Positions 8,301-14,727 of a stretch of 14,727 nt of DNA are shown here, piece after piece (the stretch's first letter is position 1; every line of letters begins with the position of its first letter). The position numbers and the translations under genes were made by a program. This DNA comes from Candidatus Latescibacterota bacterium (GTDB lineage Bacteria > Latescibacterota > UBA2968 > GCA-2709665): contig JASLMQ010000046.1 of the NCBI GenBank assembly GCA_030746455.1, positions 1-14,727 of the forward strand, written 5' to 3'. Under the pieces are notes generated by a model. That model saw only the letters and a list, made by a program, of their open reading frames with translations. It ran no database searches and was not told where the DNA came from.

Positions 8301-9042
8301 TCCCTCCTTTCAGGCAGCTGAGACCGGCGCCGTACTGCACAAGCCACACGGCGCCATCGCCTTCTGCGTAGATGGATGTGACGGAGAGGGCGGGGAGGCC
8401 GCCGGGATCCCGTACGTGGGTCCACCGTGTGCCGTCGAGTCGCGCAGCTCCACCTTCCGTTGCGGCCCACAGACTATTGTCCGGCGCAGCGGCGAGGCGG
8501 TTGATCTGCTCGGATGGGAGACCATCCGTTTGCCCATGCGTGCTCCAGTTCCCATGGGTCAGTCGTGCCAGACCGCGGTCGGTGGCAACCCAGAGGCCTG
8601 CCGCCGGGCCCGATCCATATGCGAGATCGGACACCACGGCGTTCGCCAGGGCCGTCGGCAGGGCGACGGCATCCCATACTCCACCGTCGAACCGATAGAG
8701 GCCCGAGGCCGTACCGAACCAGAGCGTTCCATCTGTCCCCAGCGCTCCCGCGCGGACGTCGGTCTCCAGGAGGCCGTCCTCGGCTGTGTAGGTGGTCCAC
8801 GCGATACCGTCGTACCGGCTTATGCCCCGATCGGTAGCGAACCAGAGAACCGAGTCCTGGGCCACGATGTCGGCGACGCGCACGCTGGCAAGGCCGTCGG
8901 CCTCGGTGAAGAATGCCCAACGCCAGTCCTCCAGCACGGGGTCGGGGCGGGGCACGTCCACGGGGGTTGCGGCGCGTGTTGGTGGCGCCGTGCAGAAGAG
9001 CGCTGCGAAGAGTAGAATGAGAACAGCCTTCGGTGGGTTCAT
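5389..9042 (-). CDS. Hybrid sensor kinase with two 7-bladed beta-propellers (Reg_prop x14, Y_Y_Y, TM, HisKA, HATPase_c, REC)
   Basis: The 1217-aa membrane sensor has a signal peptide at about 1-24. The periplasmic region has fourteen Reg_prop-type repeats of about 45 residues, with Leu/Ile/Val-Trp strands near residues 66, 107, 150, 191, 232, 274, 321, 366, 403, 446, 486, 526, 571 and 610 (for example LWFGTASGLYRFDG). That is enough for two seven-bladed propellers. A Y_Y_Y domain (about 640-718) and a membrane helix (about 726-743) follow. HisKA has H775 in SMSHEIRTPLN. HATPase_c has N, G1 (DTGPGISPED) and G2 (GGTGLGLPIA) boxes. The receiver has D1063 in LIDIYMPEMNG and K1115 in IPKPF. A roughly 90-residue helical tail closes the protein. 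This matches hybrid two-component sensors of polysaccharide loci, except that the usual AraC-type DNA-binding domain is absent. I prefer the ATG at 9042-9040 because a signal peptide begins there and GGAG sits 5 bases upstream; an in-frame ATG at 9192 would add 50 residues before the signal peptide. It stops with TAG at 5389. Its position between two receptors suggests it senses their substrate, by inference. Confidence 0.95.
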   Translation of the reverse strand: MNPPKAVLILLFAALFCTAPPTRAATPVDVPRPDPVLEDWRWAFFTEADGLASVRVADIVAQDSVLWFATDRGISRYDGIAWTTYTAEDGLLETDVRAGALGTDGTLWFGTASGLYRFDGGVWDAVALPTALANAVVSDLAYGSGPAAGLWVATDRGLARLTHGNWSTHGQTDGLPSEQINRLAAAPDNSLWAATEGGAARLDGTRWTHVRDPGGLPALSVTSIYAEGDGAVWLVQYGAGLSCLKGGRWTHFGEGSGLPDLQVRCVVGTPDGEVWALCRSGIARLARRTRGSAERWVAYDRRARPGLGEPCAAAVDPRGAIWLGGRGAKGLARFDYVGERWTLHQLDQVARSERAGGVGQDRDGILWFGTDMGPHCYDGRSWSRAAELSGSAIQVDADSDGAVWLLGQVPGVPSLALIRDARARSPLRSPTGGAVRTAVRTAGGHLWVATSDSRLFRLVDDSWVQESIQGLPRAIHALAVTTDGSLWVGGSSDVVKRRLPTGNWTSYAVQSSRQVTDLLASPDTGLWMAHGLEGGGITRLRPDGTAVGYTFHDGLINDEVHALAQAPDGTVWAGTSGGLSRFDGESWTAVTGGPSDLDVRSLFAARDGSLWLRTASGIVLRYRNDEQGPKTLLDNAPARISSDGNASFSWEGRDRWLPAETPLQFSYRLDSGAWTPFTEHRRSPLFSLGAGAHTFEVRARDADLNTESVPAFHSFLVDPPIWKRPWFILLLVLLVGTIGLQARRLLERDRKLAQAREDAEAANQAKSQFLASMSHEIRTPLNAILGYAQILQRKSTLVPDDRAAVETIERSGNHLFKLINDILDLSKIEADRYELNPADFDLQSLLQNQNVIFQHRCDAKRLHWQIAIPEADRIPVHGDEAKIGQVLINLLGNAVKFTDRGSVNLRVAALPDHLYRLEIRDTGPGISPEDREAIFDAFSQADAGRREGGTGLGLPIAQRLIGLMGGALELESTLGQGSCFSFAIPLPPAKAEVLRPSENRWATVSRLAEGCTVTALVADDVVENRDVLTHMLEDIGARVIQASNGVEAVERVVADPPDIALIDIYMPEMNGQEAALRIWEALGRDALKVVAVSASTLDHERREFLELGFDAFIPKPFRAEDIYGCLAEQLGVEFEYASVEDEEPKPLPDLQDIDLPADLLEGLRRAAEISNVTELETILTDAERLGENEARLAAHLRTLSQDFKMDEILGILDKIKA

Positions 9043-9047
9043 TGGGT

Positions 9048-9051
9048 CTCC
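9048..9051 (-). promoter_or_regulatory. Ribosome binding site deciding the hybrid kinase start
   Basis: GGAG on the minus strand sits 5 bases before the ATG at 9042. Together with the signal peptide that begins there, it favours this start over the upstream in-frame ATG at 9192. Confidence 0.6.
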
Positions 9052-9221
9052 GCCAGACAGTGTAATCGGCCTCCGTTTCAGGACAAGGGCATCACGAACG
9101 CTGGCGCTGAGGAAAGTACCCCTCTTTGCAGCGCCTACCGGACTAGTCTGAACAGGCAAGGAGATGGTGCATTCCGTGTTCCCAAGATCCAACGCCGGCT
9201 GTTCGAATCACGATCCACGAG

Positions 9222-12200
9222 TCAGAATACCACCCTCACCCCCACGTTCCACTGCCTTGGCGCCTGGAAGAACCGGTGCCCTCCTGTCGTACTCCGTAGA
9301 TCGGATGCGATGTACTCCTCTCCGTACTCCAGGAAGTCCGGGCTGTCGGGAGGGCGCATCTGCAGTCCCCACCTCATGTAGCCTTCATCGCCGGCATCCG
9401 AGCAGATCCTGTCGCCAAACAGGTTGCGGATCTCCGCAAAGAGGGACGTCCGGAACCGTCCTGCCGTGATGAATCCCTTCTCCACGCTGAGGTCTGTGAC
9501 CGTGTTCACCGGACCCCGCCTGCGTAGCGCCCTCCCTCCGGGCGGGGTCCACCTGAACGCCACCCCGGTCCGCAGCCTCCACAGCAGGTTGACCTTCAGG
9601 TCGCTCGCCAGCCAGTCCACCCACCTGGCCCCCATTCCCACGTCCGGTGGAGTGATCAGCACTAGCTGCGCGTTCGCCTGTCCCAGTATGCCACTGACCT
9701 GCTCGTTCTGCATCACGCCTCTGAATTTATCGGTTGGCCAGCGATACTCGATGTAGATGCCCTTGTCGGCGAGCTGCGGCGCTTTGCCGAAGCTCCAATC
9801 CCGGTGCTTCCCGTAACTTGCGACCCGGCTCCGGATCTCCTGGTTCGCCTGAGAGCAGAGGTCAGCCTTCTCGATCTCCGTCAGCGGAAGCGGTGTCTCC
9901 GAGCCGTCCGGATTGGGTCTGAAGTCATACCAGAACTCCGGTCCTGCCACGAAGATGGAATCCTGGAATGCTCCGGCCGCCCCTTGCGTGAGCCCCGCCA
10001 CACCGCCTATTGCCGTCCACATGGAAGACCAGGCCACGCGGAACCCCAGGACGCCGCCCAGGCGCTTGCCGACTGATAGCTCGAACCCTTTTGCGTAGCA
10101 CATCGCCCCGTTACTGACACCGCGCACGTAGTGCGAGCCGTGCTTTGGCCCCCTCCACGTGTCGGTAAGGTGCGTGAGCTGCTGCGTCTCGCTCCGGTAG
10201 TAGAGCGTCAATGACGCAGTGTAGTCGTGCGCGAAGGCCCAGTCCGCACCCACTTCGAAGGCCAGCGTCTCCTCCGGATGAGCCCAGGCATCGCTGCCAA
10301 AGGCAGCGTAGAGCGGTTGCATCACGTTGAGGTGCTCGGCGGGGTCCTTCACCCCGTTGTCGTTCACGTCCCGCCACGTGATAGCTGGGCCGCTTCGTCC
10401 ATAGTTGCCGTACGGCTTTGCGTAGAGATCGAACAGGTCTATCCACTGGACGAGCCGACCGATCGAGTAGTGTAACACCGCTTTGTCCGAGATGGGGTGG
10501 GACACGCCCAGCCTCGGGCTGAGATAGACCTGCGTCGGCGGCATGGACGCAAGGTCACCCGTCACTGCCACCCCCTCCCCCGCACCTGTACCGTAGCCAT
10601 AGTGACGATGGGTGTAGAAGCGCCACATCGGGGCCCACATGAATGCCGGTTCCAGAAGCTCCTCGTGCGTGTGTTTATTGAAATCCAGTCTCACGCCCGC
10701 ATTCACAATCAGGCCCGCGAATTCCATCTTGTTCTGGATGTAGAACGCACCCCGGATCGGTCTCGCGGGGCTTCCGATCAACCACGGCGTGTCCCCGCCC
10801 GAATAGAACGTGAAGTGGTTATCTACCTTCTGTCGTGCCGCCCAGTACGTGTAGTAGGCATCATACCCAGTGATTTCGGAACCGGCCTTCACGAGGTACC
10901 AGGGATTGGCCTGGCTTGTCAGGTCGACTTTGAGGCTGTAACGCTTTCGATCCGAGTCGACCCACATCGCGGCGTTCCGCTGGAGGTTGAACCATCCATC
11001 CCGTTCCTTTCTGGGATCTTCCGTCCACATGGGCACTCCGACGGTGTCTTGAAGCGTGCGGCTGCGCGCCGCGCGCACCTCGTAGAAGGTCCTGGGGGAG
11101 ATCGCGTGCGTGAACGTTATGTAGGCCAGGTCCTCTTGATGGCGGTAGCGTCCCGACGCGGCCCACTTCGCTGGTAGAAAGAGGTTCCGGCCGACATTCC
11201 CCATCCCCCGAATGAAGCCTTCTGAGGCGCGGCCGAAATCGTTGATCTCGGCGTTCCATGCCGTGTAGCGCTGGAGGATGAAGCCAGTCTTGATTCTCAC
11301 GCTTGCCATCGGCTTCCAGGTCAGACTCGCTGATCCCTGAATGTTGGCTGGCGCGTTGATATACTTCCCACGGTCGTTGAAAAAACCGTGGCGTTCTGCA
11401 GAGGGGTACCTTGCGGCCCGGTGCTGGTGGCTCAGCGAGGCCGCAAACGAGGCCTTCCGTCCTGCCGGCCCAGAGAGGCTGCCCTCCGCCGTGAAGCCTG
11501 ACCAGCCGGTGTAGTCCTCACGGGTGTGTATAAGGCGGCCCGTTACCGGATCGGTCTCGGAGAGCTACTCCGGGTCGTTCCACTTCATGTGATCGCGGTG
11601 AATGGGATCGGCGTACACGTTCGGACCGAAGTGCTTCTTACCCGGCAGCTCGTAGAGGAATTCCGTCCATGCGTGAACCTGCTTCCCGCCATCCCTGGTC
11701 ACGATGTTGACGGCACCCACCTGCGCGTCACCATACTCCGCGGACAGTACGCCCGTTTCGACTGAAACTTCCTGCACGACGCTCCTGTTCACACCCGCGA
11801 AGAGAAGGGCGCTATGACCATCCTGGTTGGGGATGCGCACCCCATCGACCATAACGTAGACGTCGTTTGCCACATGTTTGCCTGTGTACCCGATCAACGG
11901 GTTGGTCCCGTAGCTGACGTCCGCGCCCCGGATCGCATAGGTGCCCGCCAGATCCACCCCCGGTCGCAGGGAGACGAGTTCGCCCGTGGTCTTCACGATC
12001 GGCACCAGCTCGATCTCCTCGGCCGACACCACGTGCACCGTGGACGTTCGGTCCGGTACCACGGGAGGGCGCCGCCAGCGATCCGCGTGTACCACCACGC
12101 GGTCCAACTCGACCGGGCTCTCGGCTAGCTCGAAGAAGGCGTTGCTGGTGAAGTCGGCGCTGACGACCACGTCCTCTTTCGGCTGCTGGGCATAGCCGAT

Positions 12201-12437
12201 TATAGAGGCGACGAGGGTGTGCTTGCCGGGAGGCACGGCAAGGAGGAAGTAGACGCCCTCCGTGTCGGCTTCCGTGCCACGCCGGGTGCCCTCGATCATC
12301 ACGCTCGCGCCGGGCAGGGGCTGACCCTCCGCGTCGGTGACGCGGCCCATGATCTTACCAGTGGTGCCAGCAAGAGCGGGCGCTGCCACCAGCAGGAAGG
12401 CTCCGATCAGCAGAACAGCGATGGGTGGCTTTCGCAT
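9222..12437 (-). pseudogene. TonB-dependent receptor 2 (CarboxypepD_reg-plug-barrel), interrupted by an in-frame TAG
   Basis: This paralog of TBDR1 spans 1072 codons in one frame, broken only by TAG at codon 291 (11567-11565). Upstream of it are a signal peptide (about 1-23, ends PALA-G), a carboxypeptidase-regulatory-like domain (GRVTDAEGQPLPGASV) and the plug (DVYVMVDGVRIPNQDG, EYGDAQVGAVNIVTRDGG). Directly after the TAG the frame continues LSETDPVTGRLIHTRED, matching TBDR1 WVSEADPLTGRVIHQRTD. TBDR1 has Trp (TGG) at the stop position. By hand I read the frame from the stop past KASFAASLSHQHR without another stop, and it stays open to the C-terminal QWNVGVRVVF and TGA at 9222. Normal translation yields 290 aa with no barrel. 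GAGG lies 5 bases before the start ATG. It is first in the minus-strand gene series and 179 bp upstream of the hybrid kinase. It may be a recent nonsense mutation, a sequencing error, or less likely a readthrough site. Confidence 0.88.
11565..11567 (-). other. Premature TAG codon in TBDR2 (Trp in the paralog)
   Basis: The plus strand reads CTA, so the gene reads TAG, one G-to-A change from TGG. The paralog has TGG in the matching motif DPEW. TAG is also the terminal stop of the hybrid kinase (5389) and TBDR1 (2068), so genome-wide reassignment of TAG is not supported by this window. Confidence 0.9.
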
Positions 12438-12456
12438 AGCGGCCTCACAGAAAGGA

Positions 12457-12484
12457 AGCTGTCAGCATTCAGCTGTTAGCAGAA
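12457..12484. repeat. Heptanucleotide repeat upstream of TBDR2
   Basis: Four 7-bp units each begin with AGC: AGCTGTC (12457-12463), AGCATTC, AGCTGTT and AGCAGAA (ending 12484). In reverse complement they resemble the GCTGANN array at 1984-2011, so the two look like inverted copies of one family. The array starts 20 bp upstream of the TBDR2 start codon and is therefore in or next to its leader or promoter. Confidence 0.55.
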
Positions 12485-12770
12485 CACCGAAACCAGCAAT
12501 ACGGCGGCGCGTTGGGAACGGGTGGATGGTGCCGCGACCTAACCCCCTCGGTCCCCCTCCAAAGAGATGCTATGCGCAATGGCCATACCAACAGGGCATA
12601 CACGGGACTAAGCCATGATTAAACAATGCGTTACTGCTCACAGGCAGACCGCGACCGGCTACCTGTGATCGTAACGTCTGTGACATTAGTGCATGAATTC
12701 TTACGCCTGCGTCATCTTCTTTACAGACAAGAACCCGACAAGCCGCTCTACCCCCATGCCGCAACGCGAA

Positions 12771-12804
12771 CGGGGCACACTTCGTTTGTCCGAAGCGTGC
12801 CCCG
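12771..12804. other. Orphan strong hairpin
   Basis: CGGGGCAC plus CTTCG on the left (12771-12778, 12780-12784) pairs with CGAAG plus GTGCCCCG on the right (12791-12795, 12797-12804). This gives 13 pairs, one A/C mismatch and a 6-base loop. No T-run follows on either strand and no gene ends beside it, so it is not a classical intrinsic terminator. It could be a structured leader, a small RNA or a repeat element. Confidence 0.6.
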
Positions 12805-13033
12805 TATTCCCAGGTCCATTGTGGACGTCCCGTCCCGGCTCGGACCTATCTATGTGATTGTGCTACAAGGGAAAGATAGCCCGTTGGGTAGCGGATAGCA
12901 AGCAAGAATAGGGACGGTTGGGCCTGTGTTCTCCCCCGGGAGCACTGACGAGAGAAGCGAGATTGCCACGCCTCTCACTGGGACTCTGGGCTTGAGTGGA
13001 TCCTGGGCTTGGCTGGGACCGCCCTTCGATACA

Positions 13034-13094
13034 CCCTCCTTCGCGCCTCCCACCTTCGCTGAAGCTCCGGTGGGTGAACCGGCGCTTCGGAGGG
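13034..13094. repeat. Stem-loop repeat-like element
   Basis: An inner hairpin pairs GAAGCTCCGGT (13061-13071) with ACCGGCGCTTC (13078-13088), 10 of 11 positions, around a 6-base loop. It is bracketed by CCCTCC (13034-13039) and GGAGGG (13089-13094), which are also complementary. The nested form resembles dispersed palindromic intergenic repeats seen in many uncultured bacterial genomes. No second copy is in this window. Confidence 0.45.
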
Positions 13095-13178
13095 CACTCA
13101 GGCAGACGGTGTGTTGGGTCTTGGTGATATTCCACATTGGCATCTGGCAACAGCCAGCCGACCTGCTGGTCAAACGGC

Positions 13179-13207
13179 TTGACAGTACGGGGGAGGTGTG
13201 GTATCTT
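13179..13207 (+). promoter_or_regulatory. Sigma-70-type promoter for tRNA-Asp
   Basis: A consensus -35 box TTGACA (13179-13184) is followed after 17 bases by TATCTT (13202-13207). Transcription would start near 13214, about 46 bases before the tRNA. Box quality, ideal spacing and placement all support it. Confidence 0.75.
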
Positions 13208-13259
13208 TAGCGCGCTGTGGAACGGGGCATGGGCCTCGTTCCGTTGCGGCCTGAGATGC

Positions 13260-13338
13260 GGGGTAGTAGCTCAGAATTGGTTAGAGTGTCGGCCTGTCAC
13301 GCCGAAGGTCGCGGGTTCGAGTCCCGTCTACCCCGCCA
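13260..13338 (+). tRNA. tRNA-Asp (GTC), with encoded CCA
   Basis: This tRNA decodes Asp codons GAC and GAT. The acceptor GGGGTAG (13260-13266) pairs with CTACCCC (13328-13334). The anticodon stem TCGGC/GCCGA flanks loop CTGTCAC with anticodon GTC at 13296-13298. The T arm carries GGTTCGAGTCC. The discriminator is G (13335), the expected identity base for Asp tRNAs, and CCA is encoded at 13336-13338. Without CCA it is 76 nt. It has its own promoter and stands alone; no other tRNA is nearby and I see no clear terminator after it. Confidence 0.97.
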
Positions 13339-13520
13339 TCTATTTTCCTGCATATGACAGAGAGGCACGGCTCGGCCTGGATTCCGGTCGGGCCTATTCG
13401 TGTGAGGCGGACGCCGGCGGGAGACGGACGCAGGGGCGGCTCGGAAGAGTCGTCCCTTGACGTGTTTGCGTTCGCGATGGTGGACGCGCGGGGAACGTGA
13501 ATGGAAGACCCTAAGGAGTG
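13339..13520. other. Gap after tRNA-Asp with no recognised feature
   Basis: This is the first half of the 352-bp interval between the tRNA and mfd. I find no gene, no hairpin followed by a T-run, and no obvious promoter. The second half holds the paired heptamer arrays. Confidence 0.4.
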
Positions 13521-13648
13521 AGAAGGAAGAGGGCAGAAGGCAGAAGTGTCTTCCCCGCCGCCTACTGGAAATCCACGAGGCAACCGATCTCGGGCTGCAC
13601 TATGGGCGGCAACCGTCCATCTGCCTTCTCCCTTCTGCCTTCTGCCGG
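13521..13648. repeat. Inverted pair of heptamer arrays around a 72-bp core
   Basis: The left array has four 7-bp units beginning AGAAGGA (13521-13527) and AGAGGGC; the right array has four beginning CTGCCTT (13621-13627) and CTCCCTT. The arms are inverted relative to each other: 15 bases at 13532-13546 are the exact reverse complement of 13632-13646. The core between them contains GCCGCC (13557-13562) and, further on, GGCGGC (about 13605-13610), so the centre can pair too. The whole could fold into a long cruciform or RNA hairpin about 50 bp before mfd. It resembles a non-autonomous mobile or palindromic intergenic repeat; no target-site duplication was identified. Confidence 0.6.
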
Positions 13649-13696
13649 CTTTGTCCTCAACCTGTTCAGATTCCGTTACTGGAGCAGCAATTGCCA

Positions 13697-14727
13697 ATGA
13701 CATTGGATCAGATCTATAGGCGCATGCGGGGTTCCGAGTCCTTCGAGGCGCTGGCGCAGCGCTTGTCGGAAGGGGACCAGAAGCTCGCGGTCCACGGCGC
13801 GGGCGGGGCGCTGACGGCCTTTGCGGTGGCGTGCATACAGGAAGAGACATCGGGTCCCGTCCTGGTGGTCTGCCCCACCGAGGAGCGCGCGGAGGCGATT
13901 CGCGACGACCTGGAGCGGCTGATCAGCACCGATGAGGTCGGCGTCTTCCCGGCCTGGGAGGTCTCTCCGTACGATCGTCGCTCTCCTCACCTGGACGTCA
14001 CGGGATTGAGGCTGGAGGCGCTCGAGCAGCTCCATCGCGGCATAGACGGGGTGGTGGTGGCACCCGCCGAGGCGCTGATGGGGCACACGGTGCCGCCGGA
14101 CATGTTCTCCCTGTGCATGCAGGAGGTCCGTGTGGACCAGGAGGTGGATCTCCAGGAGCTCGCCGACCATCTGGTGGAGATCGGCTACGAACGGGTCGGG
14201 ACCGTGGAAGGGGTGGGTCAGTTCAGCGTGCGGGGTGGGATCGTGGACGCCTTCTCCTTCGGCAATGCACACCCCGTGCGGATGGAGTTCTTTGGCGACG
14301 AGGTGACGTCGATCCGCGCGTTCGATCTGGCCACGCAGCGGTCGGTGGAGACGCTGAAGTCCGTTCGGCTGCTGTCCTGCCGAGAGGCGGTGCTGCCGCT
14401 GACGATGGCGGACGTGTACGACGAGAACGTCGAGAAGGCCGAAACGGCCCTGGGCGTGGACCTGACGGTGTTCAGGGAGACGCTCGAGCGAGAGGGCCTG
14501 TTCGACGGTCTCGAGCACTACCTGGGCGTGATCTATGCCGAGCAGACGTGTCTGCTGGACTACGTCGGAGACGGCTGTATCGTGGTGGTCGACGATCCCG
14601 AGGGAACGTCGGACGCATTGGAGGATATGTGGGAGCGGACCGAGCAGGCCGCGGAACGACAGAAGCCCAAGCGCGGTGAGGCCGAGCCGCTTCCCGTGCC
14701 TGGGGTGCTGCGGCGGCCGGAGGAGGT
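13697..14727 (+). CDS. mfd: Transcription-repair coupling factor Mfd, N-terminal part, cut by right edge
   Basis: Mfd is a cytoplasmic DNA translocase that removes RNA polymerase stalled at lesions and recruits UvrA for nucleotide excision repair. The 343 codons seen cover the N-terminal UvrB-homology region. The degenerate first fold (LAVHGAGGALTAF, VLVVCPTEERAEAI, FPAWEVSPYDRRSPH) is followed by the UvrB-interaction-type module from about residue 163 (GYERVGTVEGVGQFSVRGG, then PVRMEFFGDEVTSIRAFD and TQRSVE). The polymerase-binding, helicase and C-terminal domains lie beyond the window. The frame has no stop. The ATG at 13697 is 12 bases from GGAG at 13681-13684; an in-frame TTG at 13691 has ideal 6-base spacing and would add two residues, so it may be the true start. 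It points away from the receptor operon and is probably unrelated to it. Confidence 0.95.
   Translation, partial: MTLDQIYRRMRGSESFEALAQRLSEGDQKLAVHGAGGALTAFAVACIQEETSGPVLVVCPTEERAEAIRDDLERLISTDEVGVFPAWEVSPYDRRSPHLDVTGLRLEALEQLHRGIDGVVVAPAEALMGHTVPPDMFSLCMQEVRVDQEVDLQELADHLVEIGYERVGTVEGVGQFSVRGGIVDAFSFGNAHPVRMEFFGDEVTSIRAFDLATQRSVETLKSVRLLSCREAVLPLTMADVYDENVEKAETALGVDLTVFRETLEREGLFDGLEHYLGVIYAEQTCLLDYVGDGCIVVVDDPEGTSDALEDMWERTEQAAERQKPKRGEAEPLPVPGVLRRPEE

Larger units (their letters stand above)
12485..13178. other. Gene-free region between TBDR2 and the tRNA promoter
   Basis: I see no convincing coding sequence here. The small reading frames have no recognisable motif or credible start signal. 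The region holds a run of pyrimidine tracts (about 12541-12562), TGTGA/TCACA half sites (12638-12683), a hairpin at 12771-12804, a short palindrome at 12932-12943, and a GC-rich stem-loop unit at 13034-13094. Just downstream is a stretch with TTGG-containing words about 7 bp apart (13113-13147). It must also contain the promoter of the minus-strand genes, but I could not pick one with good -35 and -10 boxes. Confidence 0.5.

Noticed and set aside
9201..9217. GTTCGAATC motif resembling a tRNA T loop
   Set aside because: The flanks do not form a T stem and no acceptor or anticodon arm can be folded around it.
11565..11567. TAG read as pyrrolysine or a reassigned code
   Set aside because: TAG is the true terminal codon of the hybrid kinase and TBDR1 here, and the paralog residue is Trp, one base away.
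1891..13648. CRISPR array
   Set aside because: The 7-bp periodic repeats lack 25-40 bp repeats with unique spacers, and no cas gene is present.
13281..14518. Two long minus-strand reading frames (280 and 189 codons) opposite mfd and the tRNA
   Set aside because: They are antisense to a clear Mfd N-terminus and to tRNA-Asp, have no domain motif, and are rich in Arg/Pro/His/Ser as expected for shadow frames in GC-rich DNA.

Overview
The window (14,727 bp, GC-rich) looks like chromosome from an uncultured Gram-negative bacterium. It encodes outer-membrane TonB-dependent receptors (TBDRs) with CarboxypepD_reg-type N-terminal domains, a TonB protein and a beta-propeller hybrid sensor kinase. This mix is common in the Bacteroidota/FCB superphylum and nearby candidate phyla. 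That placement is an inference from gene content; no 16S rRNA or marker tree is available here.

Layout. Five minus-strand genes fill positions 1-12437. In transcription order they are: TBDR2 (12437-9222), a two-propeller hybrid histidine kinase (9042-5389), TBDR1 (5323-2068), a TonB-like energy transducer (1879-1094), and a receiver-histidine kinase (1064 to beyond the left edge). From 12438 to 13259 there is no convincing gene, only hairpins and repeat-like sequence, ending in a good sigma-70-type promoter for tRNA-Asp(GTC) at 13260-13338. A repeat-bearing gap follows, and the 5' part of mfd (transcription-repair coupling factor) runs off the right edge on the plus strand.

How the parts may work together. 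The two TBDRs, a TonB and a Reg_prop/Y_Y_Y hybrid kinase resemble a substrate-sensing and uptake locus, like the hybrid two-component systems beside SusC/D loci in Bacteroides. There is no SusD, hydrolase or DNA-binding output domain in view. The substrate is unknown.

Most striking points. (1) Both paralogous receptors are interrupted by one small lesion each, while the kinase, TonB and visible mfd frames are clean. TBDR1 has a one-base insertion at 3940. TBDR2 has an in-frame TAG at 11565-11567 exactly where TBDR1 has a TGG Trp codon. (2) The TBDR1 insertion lies in an arm of a perfect 10-bp inverted repeat, the signature expected of a quasipalindrome-correction mutation. (3) Most of the larger intergenic gaps hold short arrays with a 7-bp period in several sequence families, including an inverted pair of arrays around a 72-bp core upstream of mfd.
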